Positions 16,084-26,424 are shown, counted from the first letter of the stretch. The stretch: 64,000 nucleotides of DNA from Halomonas sp. GFAJ-1 (GCA_002966495.1 CP016490.1:3472001-3536000); one strand, 5' to 3'. Notes: generated by a model from the sequence alone, not told the origin. Translations and numbers: made by a program.

Positions 16084-19000
16084 ATGCCTGCCAATGCCTT
16101 GTTCTCCCCTACTCCGCTCCCTCCTGGCTTTATGGTGGTACATGCTAACCGCTTGGAAGATTTACGCGGTTTGGCGGTGGAGTGGATGCGCCGCCAGCCG
16201 TTGGGGCCGCTGGAGAACGAAACCATTCTGGTGCAGAGCAACGGTATTGGGCAGTGGCTGAAGCTGGCGCTGGCGGAAGACCCCAAAAACGGCGGCGCGG
16301 GTATTGCGGCGGCACTCGACGTAATGCTGCCCGCGCGGTTTCTATGGCAGGCCTACCGCACGGTGCTCACGCACGTTTCCCAAAACGCCGATGCCGTGCC
16401 GGAAACCTCGCCGTTCGATAAATCGCGCTTGGTGTGGCGGCTACTGCGCCTGCTGCCTACCCTGGCCGGGCAGCCGGTGTTCGAGCCGCTGGCGCAGTTT
16501 CTAGAAATCGACCGCGACCAGCGCAAGCACTACCAATTGGCCGAACGGCTGGCGGATCTGTTTGACCAGTATCAGGTGTACCGCGCCGACTGGCTGGATG
16601 CCTGGGCCAACGGCCACGATGTACTGATTACCGCAAAAGGCGAGCACCGCCCGCTGGAAGAGCACCAGCGCTGGCAGCCCGCGCTATGGCGCATCCTGCG
16701 TGACGACGTGGCTGCCACCCAAGGCGATGCCGGGCTGAACAGCAGCCGCGCCCAGGTGCACCAGCGCTTTTTGAAGGCCACCGAGCACTTGGAAGGCCAA
16801 GACTGCCCGCCGGGGCTGCCCCGGCGGCTGATTATCTTCGGGATTTCATCGCTGCCCCAGCAAACCCTGGAAGCGCTGGCGGCGCTCTCACGCTGCTGCC
16901 AAATCGTGCTGTGCGTGCACAACCCCTGCCAGTTCTACTGGGCGGATATTATCGAACACAAAGACCTGCTGCGCGCCCAGCGCTACCGCCAGCGGCGCAA
17001 AACCGGCATGCCCGAAGCGCTGGATGTACTGGGCACCGGCGACGCCGACGATGCCCTGCACCTGCACGCCCAACCGCTGCTGGCCGCCTGGGGCAAGCAG
17101 GGCCGCGACTACCTGCGCCTGCTCGATGAGCACGACGACTCTGGCAACTACCAAACCCTATTCGAGCAGCAGGCACTGCGCATCGATATGTTTGAGCCGT
17201 TCAGCGGTGAAGATCGCCACTGCCTGCTCAGCCAGCTGCAAGACGACATCCGCGAGCTGCGCCCCGTGGCGGAAACGCAAGGCCACTGGCCTGCACTGCC
17301 CGCTTCCGATGACTCCATCGTGTTTCATATCGCCCACGGCCCCCAGCGGGAAGTGGAGATTCTCCACGACCAGCTGCTAGCCGCCTTTAGCGCCGATCCA
17401 CACCTGCGCCCGCGAGACATCATCGTTATGGTGCCGGATATCGACCGCTACGCGCCGCACATCGAAGCGGTATTTGGCCAGCTGCCCACGGACGACCCAC
17501 GGCACATTCCCTACACGCTCTCGGACCAAGCCAGTCGCCACCGCCTGCCGCTAATGATTGCGCTGGAAAAGCTGCTGCGGCTGCCGGAGCTGCGCCTGTC
17601 GGTGAGCGATTTGCTCGACCTGCTAGAAGTACCCGCCCTGCGCCAGCGCTTCGGCCTAGAAGAACGCGACCTGCCGGTACTAGAGCGCTGGATGGAAGGC
17701 GCGGGCATCCGCTGGGGGCTCAACGCCAAGCAGCGCCAAAAGCTGGAACTGCCCGGCGGGCTAAGCCAAAACACCTGGGCCTTCGGCCTGCGCCGCCTGC
17801 TGTTGGGCTACACTGTGGGCGACGGCCACGCGTGGCAAGGCATCGAACCGTTTGATGATATTGGCGGGTTGGAAGCGGGCTTAGCGGGGCCCCTGGCCAC
17901 GCTGCTAGAGAAGCTCGAAGCCACCTGGGAGACCTTCTGCCAACCCACCGATGCCGCCACCTGGGTCGCGCGGCTACGGGAACTGCTGGAGACTTTCTTC
18001 CTGACCGACGACGCCCAAGAGAGCGTCATGCTCTCCAAGCTGGAAAGCGGCTTGCAGCAGATGCTGGAAAGCAGCCGGGAAGCCGAACTCAACGACCCGC
18101 TGCCGCTCTCTATGGTGCGGGAGCACTGGCTGGCGCAGATTGATGAGCACAACCTTTCCCAACGCTTCTTGGCCGGTGCGGTCAACTTCGCCACGCTGAT
18201 GCCCATGCGCGCCATCCCCTTCAAGCGGGTGTGCCTGCTGGGCATGAACGACGGCGAGTACCCCCGCTCCCAGCCGCCGCTGGATTTCGACCTGATGGGC
18301 AGCGACTACCGCCCCGGCGACCGCTCCCGCCGGGAAGACGACCGCTACCTGTTTTTGGAAGCGCTGCTCTCCGCCCGCGACCAGCTCTACGTGAGTTGGG
18401 TCGGCCGCAGCCAGATCGACAATACGCCGCTGCCACCTTCCGTACTGGTGGGCCAACTGCGCGACCACTTAGAAGCCGGCTGGCAAACGGAAGACGGCGC
18501 CCCGCTGCTGGAAACACTCACCACCGAGCATCCGCTGCAGCCGTTCAGCCGCGCCTACTTCACTCCCTCAACAAGCCGACTGTTCACCTATGCCCACGAA
18601 TGGCGGGAAGTACACGCCCCGCGTACGCCCACCGCCGCGAGCCGTACGCTGCCGCCGCCAGAAAACGCCCCCACCACGCTGTCCCTTGGGCAACTGGGCG
18701 GCTTTCTGCGCGAGCCGGTGCGCAGCTTCTTCAATACCCGCCTCGGCGTCTATTTCGAGCAGGAGGCGATTGCCGAGCTAGACGCCGAACCCTTCGCCCT
18801 GGATGGCCTGCAAAACTGGCAGCTACAAGACCAGCTGATTGCCGCCCAACGCCACGCGGTGGATAACGGCCAGCCGCGTATTGAAGCATTGCACGAAGCA
18901 TTGGAGCGCTTTCAAGGCCAGGGCGTGCTGGCCATGGGCGCGTTTGGCGAACGCATGCGCGATACCCTCGCCGAACCCATGGAAGCCCTTTTCAACGACT

Positions 19001-19653
19001 ACGAAGAAGCGCTAGCCGCGTGGCCCATCGCCCTTAACGAACCCGAAGCGATTTACCTGGAAAGCCACGAGGGCAGCGTGTTGGAAGACTGGCTAAACGA
19101 ACTGCGCCAGGATGAAGCAGGCCAACGCTGCCGCCTGCTGCTGCTCAGCAGCAGCTTGATCAAGAACAGCAAATACCAGTGGCACCTGCTGCTGCGCCCC
19201 TGGGTAGCGCACTTGGCAGGCAACTTGAGCGGCCCGATGACCACACAGCTGCTCTCCAAAGCGGGGCACGTCACGCTAGAGCCTGTGGATGCCGAAACCG
19301 CTCGCCAGCACTTGGAAACCCAGCTCGCCGCCTGGAAAGCCGGGTTAGCAACCCCACTGCCGCTTTCACCCCACGCCGCGTTTGCCTGGTTAACCAAACA
19401 AGGCACGCCGGAAATAGCCCAAGAGACCGACCGAGACAGCGACGCCTTTGCTGCCGCCGAAGCCGCTTACGAAGGCGGCTACAAAGTGACCGGGGAAGTA
19501 GCGCAAAGCGCCTATCTAGGCCACCAATGGCCCCGCTTCGAGCGGCTGTTTTTTGAGCAGGCCAACGGGCACACCTTTGCCACGCTGGCTGAAGCGCTGT
19601 ACGCGCCGCTGTTCAAAGCAGTGAAAAAGCCCAATATCAGCAAAACCCAGTAA
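16084..19653 (+). CDS. recC: Exodeoxyribonuclease V gamma subunit RecC
   Basis: A protein of about 1189 residues, in the normal RecC size range. The N-terminal VVHANRLEDLRGLAVEWM, TILVQSNGIGQWLKLALA and LADLFDQYQVYRADWLDAW match RecC of E. coli. RecC holds the RecB and RecD motors together, splits the DNA strands and recognises Chi. The same frame extends to a GTG at 16051, but AAGGAA is well placed before the ATG at 16084. The gene has markedly high G+C. Only 46 bases separate it from the mntA gene, so it probably heads a recC-mntA-hepT-recB-recD transcript. Confidence 0.95.
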   Translation: MPANALFSPTPLPPGFMVVHANRLEDLRGLAVEWMRRQPLGPLENETILVQSNGIGQWLKLALAEDPKNGGAGIAAALDVMLPARFLWQAYRTVLTHVSQNADAVPETSPFDKSRLVWRLLRLLPTLAGQPVFEPLAQFLEIDRDQRKHYQLAERLADLFDQYQVYRADWLDAWANGHDVLITAKGEHRPLEEHQRWQPALWRILRDDVAATQGDAGLNSSRAQVHQRFLKATEHLEGQDCPPGLPRRLIIFGISSLPQQTLEALAALSRCCQIVLCVHNPCQFYWADIIEHKDLLRAQRYRQRRKTGMPEALDVLGTGDADDALHLHAQPLLAAWGKQGRDYLRLLDEHDDSGNYQTLFEQQALRIDMFEPFSGEDRHCLLSQLQDDIRELRPVAETQGHWPALPASDDSIVFHIAHGPQREVEILHDQLLAAFSADPHLRPRDIIVMVPDIDRYAPHIEAVFGQLPTDDPRHIPYTLSDQASRHRLPLMIALEKLLRLPELRLSVSDLLDLLEVPALRQRFGLEERDLPVLERWMEGAGIRWGLNAKQRQKLELPGGLSQNTWAFGLRRLLLGYTVGDGHAWQGIEPFDDIGGLEAGLAGPLATLLEKLEATWETFCQPTDAATWVARLRELLETFFLTDDAQESVMLSKLESGLQQMLESSREAELNDPLPLSMVREHWLAQIDEHNLSQRFLAGAVNFATLMPMRAIPFKRVCLLGMNDGEYPRSQPPLDFDLMGSDYRPGDRSRREDDRYLFLEALLSARDQLYVSWVGRSQIDNTPLPPSVLVGQLRDHLEAGWQTEDGAPLLETLTTEHPLQPFSRAYFTPSTSRLFTYAHEWREVHAPRTPTAASRTLPPPENAPTTLSLGQLGGFLREPVRSFFNTRLGVYFEQEAIAELDAEPFALDGLQNWQLQDQLIAAQRHAVDNGQPRIEALHEALERFQGQGVLAMGAFGERMRDTLAEPMEALFNDYEEALAAWPIALNEPEAIYLESHEGSVLEDWLNELRQDEAGQRCRLLLLSSSLIKNSKYQWHLLLRPWVAHLAGNLSGPMTTQLLSKAGHVTLEPVDAETARQHLETQLAAWKAGLATPLPLSPHAAFAWLTKQGTPEIAQETDRDSDAFAAAEAAYEGGYKVTGEVAQSAYLGHQWPRFERLFFEQANGHTFATLAEALYAPLFKAVKKPNISKTQ

Positions 19654-19699
19654 AGTGCTAACCTTTAAACACAGCACATGTAAGCAAGGAGCAGCCGCC

Positions 19700-20008
19700 A
19701 TGCGTCTCACCCAAGCACAGCGCGATACCATTCTGTCAGGCGTTCGCGAGTTCGCCGGGGCCTCAACAGACACATACGTGTTTGGCTCTCGATTAGATGA
19801 TACAAGGCGAGGCGGCGATGTTGATTTACTGCTGATATCCCCAGCGGCCATACCGCTGCTTGCTTGTGCCGAACTCAAAATGGCGTTGGAAAAGCGTCTC
19901 CAGCTACCTGTCGATATCCTGACCTATGTATCGAGTACAAAACCCACCCCCTTCCAAGCAATTGCCTTAGCGCAGGCACGCTCCATTAATAGTGAGAAAG
20001 CCGCATGA
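19700..20008 (+). CDS. MntA-like nucleotidyltransferase antitoxin
   Basis: A 102-residue minimal nucleotidyltransferase. Residues 29-42 read GSRLDDTRRGGDVD: the GS of the nucleotide loop and the two metal-binding aspartates (Asp40, Asp42), spaced nine residues from GS. Characterised MntA antitoxins neutralise the HEPN toxin HepT by adding AMP to a tyrosine next to its active site. AAGGAG lies 8 bases before the ATG. The stop overlaps the hepT-like start as ATGA. It sits between recC and recB on the same strand. Base composition is visibly more A/T-rich than the rec genes. Assignment as antitoxin rests on the partner gene. Confidence 0.85.
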   Translation: MRLTQAQRDTILSGVREFAGASTDTYVFGSRLDDTRRGGDVDLLLISPAAIPLLACAELKMALEKRLQLPVDILTYVSSTKPTPFQAIALAQARSINSEKAA

Positions 20009-20532
20009 GTCAGGATATTCTCGGCGATCAACAACGCCACCTTGCGCAACTACTTGAAGCCATTCAGCGCTGCGCCTGGTTTCTACAGCAGTCACGCAAC
20101 AAAGTTACCTGGCCAATGGATGGCGAGTGGCTAGCGGATCACAAAAAAGATGTAGCACTATTCGAAACACTTGCCGCTATCAATGAGCGGTTTGCCAAGC
20201 TGCAAGACTCTTTAGCGTCAGCCATGCGACACAGCGCTTTACTGGCTGGCGAACCCACTGACAGCTTTCTCAAAGTGCTGGCTCTATTTGAAAAGCAAAG
20301 GGTGATTGATGACATTAGCGATTGGCAGCGCTGCCGAGCTATTCGCAATATAGCGGCGCATGACTACGCAACGCACTACGCCCAAATAGCAGAACACTTT
20401 AATCTACTGAACGAACTCGCCGACATGCTCCTTCTAACGTCACAACGTCTTGTGAACTGGAGCGCAGAGCAACTACAGATTTTGCCCGCAAGTCAGGATT
20501 TCTCTACTGAGTTTGACAGTATTTTCATATGA
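20005..20532 (+). CDS. HepT-like HEPN ribonuclease toxin
   Basis: A 175-residue helical protein. Residues 114-121, RNIAAHDY, form the R-x4-H-x-Y motif that defines HepT toxins; in these the arginine and histidine make the RNase site and the tyrosine is the residue adenylylated by MntA. Both borders are ATGA overlaps, with the mntA-like gene upstream and recB downstream. I see no ribosome binding site of its own before recB, so translation of recB seems to depend on ribosomes finishing this gene. One 60-base line I counted here is 47 percent G+C, against 72 percent in a line of recB, which hints at acquisition. Activity is inferred from motif only. Confidence 0.85.
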   Translation: MSQDILGDQQRHLAQLLEAIQRCAWFLQQSRNKVTWPMDGEWLADHKKDVALFETLAAINERFAKLQDSLASAMRHSALLAGEPTDSFLKVLALFEKQRVIDDISDWQRCRAIRNIAAHDYATHYAQIAEHFNLLNELADMLLLTSQRLVNWSAEQLQILPASQDFSTEFDSIFI

Positions 20533-23500
20533 GTCAGCCAACCCCACTCAACCCTCTTAAGCTCCCACTCCACGGCAGCCGTTTGATTGAAGCCAGCGCG
20601 GGCACGGGGAAAACTTTCACCATCGCGCTGCTCTACGTGCGCCTGGTGCTGGGCGGGCAGCACAGCAAGGACGACACCGCCTTCGTACGCCCGCTCACCC
20701 CGCCGGAAATTCTGGTGGTCACGTTCACCAACGCCGCCACGCAAGAATTGCGTGAACGTATCCGCCACCGGCTGGTAGAAGCGGCGGCGGTGTTTCGTCA
20801 TCAGGGTGAAGACTCTCTTCTGTTAGCGCTACGCAGCCAATACCCCGAGGCCACCTGGCCCGCCTGCGCCCGCCGCTTAGAGTTAGCCGCCGAGTGGATG
20901 GACGAAGCCGCGGTTTCCACCATCCACAGTTGGTGCTACCGCATGCTGCGCGAGCACGCCTTCGATAGCGGCAGCCTGTTCTCGCTCAATTTAGAAAACG
21001 ACCAGCAAGAGCTAGAGCAAGAGGTAGTGCGCGACTACTGGCGCACCTTCTACTACCCGCTAGACGCCGAGGCGCTGGGCAGCATCACCAGCTACTGGAA
21101 ATCGCCCGACCAGCTGCACCAAGACGTACGCAAACTGCTCCACGAAAGCGATGCACTGGGCGCCCCACGCCCCGAGCCCACGCACACCTTAAGCACCGCC
21201 GCCGCCGAGCGCAGCGCCCTGCTCAGTACCCTGAAAGCCCCCTGGCCCGCCTGGCTGGACGACCTAGTGCCCGCGCTGGAAGACGCCGCCAAACGCAAAG
21301 CCTTCAAAGGCCAAAGCTTCAACGCCAAAAGCCGTGCCAACTGGCTAGGCGCCCTGCGGGTGTGGTGCGACAGCGACGCCACCCGCCCTGCGCTCACCCC
21401 CGCCGCCTGGAAACGCCTCACCCCAGAGGGCATGGCGGAAATATGGAAAGAGGGCGCGCCCCCTTGCCCCGCCGCCTGGCAAGCGCTGGCCGAGCTGCCC
21501 GCCGCACTGAATGCCCTGCCCGAGCCGCGCAACGACCTGCTGATTCACGCCGTGCAGTGGTGCAAAGTGCGCCTGGAGCGGGAGCAAGAGCGCCGCGCCG
21601 AAATGGGCCCCAACGATCTGCTCACCCATTTAGACCGCGCCCTGCAAGGCCCCAATAAAGAGGCGCTGGCCGCGCAAATTCTGCGCCAGTTCCCCGTAGC
21701 GCTGATCGACGAATTCCAGGACACCGACCCCATCCAGTACCGCATTTTCAACGCGGTGTATGAGGTCGCCAAGCCCCGCCGAGACGCCGCCATGCTTCTG
21801 ATAGGCGACCCCAAGCAGGCCATTTACGCCTTTCGCGGCGCGGATATCTTCACCTACTTAAAAGCCCGCGAAGACACCGCAGGCCGCCACGTCACCCTGG
21901 GCACCAACTACCGCTCCAGCCGCGCCATGGTAAACGCAGTGAACCACTGCTTCCGCTACGCCGATGAGCACCCGGCCGGGGCGTTTCTGTTCCGCGAAGA
22001 AGGCGGCGACAACCCGCTGCCGTTTCTGCCGGTAGAGGCCAAAGGCCGCAGTGAGCAGCTTGTACACCAGGGCCAGCCGCTGCCCGCCATGACGCTTTGG
22101 CCGCTGGAAGCCGACGAGCCGCTCTCCAAAACCGCCTACCAAACCGAGATGGCCGAACGCTGCGCCTCGTACATGGCGGAACTGCTCAGCGCGGGCCAAC
22201 AAGGCGAGAGCGGCTTTCAAACCGATGAGACGCTCACCCCGCTCAAGCCATCGGATATGGCGGTACTGGTGAACGGCCTACAGGAAGCCCGCGCCATTCG
22301 CCTAGCGCTGGCCAGCCGTGGGGTGAAGAGCGTGTATCTCTCTGACCACGATAAGGTGTTTAGCTCGCCTATGGCCGCCCAGGTAGAGCGCTGGCTGCGC
22401 GCCTGCGCCGAGCCGCTGGCCAGCTCCCGCCAGGCCGAAGCACACCTGCGCGCAGCACTGGCCACGCCGGTGCTGGGGCTGAGCTTGGCGGACCTAGACC
22501 ACCTGCAGCAAAACGAGCTGGCCTGGGAAGAGCGAGTAGAACAGTTCAGCCGCTACCACCGCCTGTGGCAGCGCCAAGGCATGCTGCCGCTGGTGCGCCG
22601 CATCATGGTGGATTTTGATATTCCCGCCCGCCTGCTGGCGGAGTTTGAAGAGGGTGAGCGCTTGCTCACCGACCTGCTACACCTGGGCGAACTGCTGCAG
22701 CAGGCGAGCGCCGAACTGGACGGCGAACACGCGCTGATTCGCTTTCTGTTTGACGCCATTGCCGACCCGGAAAGCCACGGCGACAGCCACAAGCTGCGCC
22801 TGGAGAGCGACGCGGATTTGGTCAAAGTGGTCACCATCCACAAATCCAAAGGGCTGGAGTATCCGCTGGTGTTTCTGCCCTTCATTGCCAACCACCGCCC
22901 GGTCAAAGCTGAGGACGTACCGCTGCGCTGGCACGACGGCGAGGGCAACCTACAGCTCAGCCTAGAAGCGGATGACGCGATACTCGCCACCGCCGACCGC
23001 GAACGGCTGGGGGAAGACCTGCGCAAACTCTACGTGGCGCTCACCCGCGCCCGCCACGCCACCTGGCTAGGGCTGGCCCCGCTGAAAGCCCTGGAAAACA
23101 GCGCACTGGGCTACCTGCTAAAAGGCGGCAGCGCCCTGTCACCGGAGGCGCTCAATAACGCGCTTGATGAACTGGTGGAAGGCAGCGAGATACAGATTCA
23201 CCAACCCCCCGCGCCCACCGCAGAGCGCGTGGCCCAAGTGGAGCAAAGCAGTGCGCTGGGCCACGCCCGCACGCCCACGCGCCCCGCTAAAGAGCACTGG
23301 TGGATTGCCAGCTACTCCGCGCTGCGGCTTTCCGGCACGCTTACCGCTCCGGTGCTGCCACCGCTGGAACCCACCACCGCCCAGGAAGCCACCGCGTTTG
23401 AAGTGCTGGATGAACCCCAAGAACTATCTCAAGAACGATCCCAGCTAGAAGCGTTTCACTTACATAAGTTTCCACGCGGCCCCGGCCCCGGCACCTTTCT

Positions 23501-24215
23501 GCACGGGCTGCTGGAGTGGGCGGGCAAGCAAGGCTTCGATAGTGCCGCCAACGATATGGAAGCACTCAACGATATGCTGTGGCGGCGGGTGCAGCTACGC
23601 GGCTGGCAGGCATGGCAAGAACCGCTGGCGGGTTGGCTAAGCGCCCTGCTCACCACGCCGCTACCGCTGGCCGCGCCCACCCCGCAAAGCGTGGCGCTGA
23701 ATGAGTTAGAAAGCTATCAGGTAGAGCTAGAGTTCTGGTTTGCCGCCAAGCGGGTGAACACACAAGCCATCGATGCGCTGGTGAGCAAGCACTTACTGCC
23801 AGGGGTAGAGCGCCCCGCGCTGGATGCCGACACCCTGAACGGCATGCTGAAAGGCTTCATTGACTTGGCCTTCGAGCACCAGGGGCGCTTTTACGTGCTG
23901 GACTGGAAATCGAACTACTTGGGCCCCAACGACAGCGCCTACGACCCCGAAGCCCTGCGCCACGCGCTGCTGGCCAAACGCTACGACCTGCAGGCCGCGC
24001 TCTACTTACTCGCTATGCACCGGCTGTTAAAAGCGCGCCTGCCAGATTACGACCCGCACCAGCATTTGGGCGGCTCGATGACGGTATTCCTGCGCGGCAG
24101 CCGCAGCCCTGGGCGCGGCGTGGTGGGCGAGCCCGCCCCGGTTGAACTCATCGAAGCCCTGGATAGCCTGTTTGCAGGCGAGCCCCACGCCACCCAGCAG
24201 GAGGCCACGGCATGA
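20529..24215 (+). CDS. recB: Exodeoxyribonuclease V beta subunit RecB
   Basis: A 1228-residue protein. It begins with the Walker A region EASAGTGKTFTIALLY (residues about 22-37), and has the helicase motifs ALIDEFQDTDPIQYRIF and VVTIHKSKGLEYPLVFLP of superfamily 1 3'-to-5' helicases. The C-terminal nuclease domain keeps the Mg-binding core VLDWKSNYLG near residue 1124. It unwinds and degrades DNA ends and loads RecA after Chi. The ATG lies in the ATGA overlap with the hepT-like gene and has no evident Shine-Dalgarno sequence of its own. It is somewhat longer than the 1180-residue E. coli protein. Confidence 0.96.
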   Translation: MSQPTPLNPLKLPLHGSRLIEASAGTGKTFTIALLYVRLVLGGQHSKDDTAFVRPLTPPEILVVTFTNAATQELRERIRHRLVEAAAVFRHQGEDSLLLALRSQYPEATWPACARRLELAAEWMDEAAVSTIHSWCYRMLREHAFDSGSLFSLNLENDQQELEQEVVRDYWRTFYYPLDAEALGSITSYWKSPDQLHQDVRKLLHESDALGAPRPEPTHTLSTAAAERSALLSTLKAPWPAWLDDLVPALEDAAKRKAFKGQSFNAKSRANWLGALRVWCDSDATRPALTPAAWKRLTPEGMAEIWKEGAPPCPAAWQALAELPAALNALPEPRNDLLIHAVQWCKVRLEREQERRAEMGPNDLLTHLDRALQGPNKEALAAQILRQFPVALIDEFQDTDPIQYRIFNAVYEVAKPRRDAAMLLIGDPKQAIYAFRGADIFTYLKAREDTAGRHVTLGTNYRSSRAMVNAVNHCFRYADEHPAGAFLFREEGGDNPLPFLPVEAKGRSEQLVHQGQPLPAMTLWPLEADEPLSKTAYQTEMAERCASYMAELLSAGQQGESGFQTDETLTPLKPSDMAVLVNGLQEARAIRLALASRGVKSVYLSDHDKVFSSPMAAQVERWLRACAEPLASSRQAEAHLRAALATPVLGLSLADLDHLQQNELAWEERVEQFSRYHRLWQRQGMLPLVRRIMVDFDIPARLLAEFEEGERLLTDLLHLGELLQQASAELDGEHALIRFLFDAIADPESHGDSHKLRLESDADLVKVVTIHKSKGLEYPLVFLPFIANHRPVKAEDVPLRWHDGEGNLQLSLEADDAILATADRERLGEDLRKLYVALTRARHATWLGLAPLKALENSALGYLLKGGSALSPEALNNALDELVEGSEIQIHQPPAPTAERVAQVEQSSALGHARTPTRPAKEHWWIASYSALRLSGTLTAPVLPPLEPTTAQEATAFEVLDEPQELSQERSQLEAFHLHKFPRGPGPGTFLHGLLEWAGKQGFDSAANDMEALNDMLWRRVQLRGWQAWQEPLAGWLSALLTTPLPLAAPTPQSVALNELESYQVELEFWFAAKRVNTQAIDALVSKHLLPGVERPALDADTLNGMLKGFIDLAFEHQGRFYVLDWKSNYLGPNDSAYDPEALRHALLAKRYDLQAALYLLAMHRLLKARLPDYDPHQHLGGSMTVFLRGSRSPGRGVVGEPAPVELIEALDSLFAGEPHATQQEATA

Positions 24216-26416
24216 GCCGCCAGCACGACACCCACACCTTCGATATGTTTGGCGATGCGCCCACCGCCAGCGCCCACCCGGCACTCAGCAGCACTCCGGA
24301 ACTGCTGGCCCTGTGCGAACGCTGGGTAGCACGAGGCTGGCTGCGGGATTTAGACCGCGCCCTGGTGCGCTTTTTAGCCAGCGAAGCCCCAGACGCCCCC
24401 ACGCTGCTGCTACTGGCCGCCGCGCTGGCCAGCCACCAGCTAGGCCACGGCCACGTATGCCTGGATATTAACGCCACGCTCAACGCGCCGGATTTCGCCC
24501 TTTCGCTACCGCCCGAAGGGGACGACCTCACCGACCCGCCGCCGCTGCCCAGCGATGTGCTGGCCACGCTCACGCTCAGCGAATGGCAAGCCGCCCTGCA
24601 CCACCCGCTGCTCACAAGCAAAGGTCCAGGCAACACGCCGCTAGTCGTAGTGACCACTCACTCAGCCAACGGCGACCCCAGCACACGGCTCTACCTGCGC
24701 CGCTACTGGCAGTACGAACAAAGCCTGCACCAACACATCGCCGCACGCCTGGAAGAGATGAATGACGCCAGCGCCTCGGGGTTACTCCCCCAAGCGCTCA
24801 ACATCCTGTTCAAGCAAGGCAACGGCCTAGACTGGCAAAAAACCGCCTGCGCCCTGGCCGCCCGCAGCCGCTTCGGCATCATTACCGGCGGCCCCGGCAC
24901 CGGCAAAACCACCACCGTGGTACGCCTGCTCGCCCTGCTGCAAACCCTACAACTGGCCCAGCACCCCAGCCAAGCGCTGCGCATTCGCCTAGCCGCCCCC
25001 ACCGGCAAAGCCGCCGCCCGCTTGAACGAATCTATCGCTGGGCAGGTGAATGCGTTACCGCTTGATGAGTTGGCAACGCTGTTAAGTGAACACTCACCTT
25101 CTGCGGCAGCCAGCGAGATCGCGATTCCTACGGAAGTGACAACACTGCACCGTTTACTCGGCGCACGCCCCGACACCCGCCACTTCCGCCACAGCGCCGC
25201 CAACCCGCTAGCGCTGGATGTACTGGTGATCGACGAAGCCTCAATGGTGGATATCGAAATGATGGCCGCCACCCTCAGTGCCCTACCCGCCCACGCCCAG
25301 TGCATTCTGCTGGGGGATAAAGACCAGCTCGCCTCGGTAGAGGCAGGCTCGGTACTGGGCGACCTATGCCGCCGCGCCGACGCCGCCCACTACACCCCGG
25401 CCACCGCCGAATGGCTGGCACAAGCTACCGGCCAGCCGATGCCCGCAGATTTCATCGACCCCGAAGGCCAACCGCTCGACCAAGCCATTACCATGCTGCG
25501 GGTTAGCCACCGCTTTAATGAACACAGCGGCATCGGCCAACTGGCGAAAGCCATTAACCAGCCAAGCCATGCGCAAAGCGAACGGGAAAAACAGCAGGTG
25601 GTAAGCGCCGTGCTGCGCCACGGCTACCCGGATGTGCACCACTTGGTAATGAACGACGACGCCGCGCTAGATAAGCTGGTGATTCACGGCAGCCCCAGCG
25701 GTTTTGCAAGCAACGGCGAAGGCCGCACCGACCACCAAGGCCAGCCCATCGCCCCGCCCACCGGCTACCGCCACTACCTCAACGTGCTGCACGCACAGCG
25801 CCCACGAGGGGAGTCGTTCGAGGAGAACCAAGCCGTTTATAACACCTGGGCGAGTGAGGTACTCAGCGCCTACAGCCACTTCCAACTGCTGTGCGCGCTG
25901 CGCAAAGGCCCCTGGGGGGTTGAAGGCTTAAACCAGCGCATCGCCAGCACATTGCGCCGCGAAAAACTGCTGTTAGTCAGCGACTACACCTTGGAGAAAG
26001 GCTGGTATGAAGGCCGCCCGGTACTGGTCACCCAAAACGACTACGGCCTGAAACTAATGAACGGCGATATCGGCATCACCCTGGCCGTGCCCGACCCACG
26101 CAATCCACAGCAAACGCTATTAAGAGTCGCGTTCCCCAGCAGCGACACCGAAAAGCCCATCCGCTGGGTGCTGCCTTCCCGTCTGCACGCGGTGGAAACC
26201 GTGTTTGCGATGACAGTGCACAAATCCCAAGGCTCGGAGTTCTTGCACACCGCCCTACTGCTACCGCCCACGCTAAACCCCATTCTGACCCGCGAGCTGG
26301 TGTACACCGGCATCACCCGCGCCCGCGAATGGCTCACGGTGGTGGAAGCCAAACGCGGGGTGTTGAATGAGTCGGTGGTGAGGGAAGTGGTTAGGGTTAG
26401 TGGGGTTGGGGGTTAA
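24212..26416 (+). CDS. recD: Exodeoxyribonuclease V alpha subunit RecD
   Basis: A 734-residue superfamily 1 5'-to-3' helicase. After an N-terminal domain of about 200 residues that contacts RecC come Walker A GGPGTGKTTTVVRLL (near residue 228), Walker B VLVIDEASMVDIEMM, LLGDKDQLASVEAGSVLGD, and the C-terminal MTVHKSQGSEF motif. It is longer than the 608-residue E. coli subunit because of insertions, one around residues 480-560 where MNDDAALDKLVIHG is found. It overlaps recB by ATGA and also has a strong AGGAGG upstream. It is the last gene of the operon and converges on a nuclease gene 8 bases away. Confidence 0.95.
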   Translation: MSRQHDTHTFDMFGDAPTASAHPALSSTPELLALCERWVARGWLRDLDRALVRFLASEAPDAPTLLLLAAALASHQLGHGHVCLDINATLNAPDFALSLPPEGDDLTDPPPLPSDVLATLTLSEWQAALHHPLLTSKGPGNTPLVVVTTHSANGDPSTRLYLRRYWQYEQSLHQHIAARLEEMNDASASGLLPQALNILFKQGNGLDWQKTACALAARSRFGIITGGPGTGKTTTVVRLLALLQTLQLAQHPSQALRIRLAAPTGKAAARLNESIAGQVNALPLDELATLLSEHSPSAAASEIAIPTEVTTLHRLLGARPDTRHFRHSAANPLALDVLVIDEASMVDIEMMAATLSALPAHAQCILLGDKDQLASVEAGSVLGDLCRRADAAHYTPATAEWLAQATGQPMPADFIDPEGQPLDQAITMLRVSHRFNEHSGIGQLAKAINQPSHAQSEREKQQVVSAVLRHGYPDVHHLVMNDDAALDKLVIHGSPSGFASNGEGRTDHQGQPIAPPTGYRHYLNVLHAQRPRGESFEENQAVYNTWASEVLSAYSHFQLLCALRKGPWGVEGLNQRIASTLRREKLLLVSDYTLEKGWYEGRPVLVTQNDYGLKLMNGDIGITLAVPDPRNPQQTLLRVAFPSSDTEKPIRWVLPSRLHAVETVFAMTVHKSQGSEFLHTALLLPPTLNPILTRELVYTGITRAREWLTVVEAKRGVLNESVVREVVRVSGVGG

Positions 26417-26424
26417 TATCAATG

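Noticed and set aside
24027..24657. Overlapping minus-strand frames at the recB-recD junction
   Set aside because: They are by-products of very high G+C; recB and recD read through with intact motifs and an ATGA overlap.
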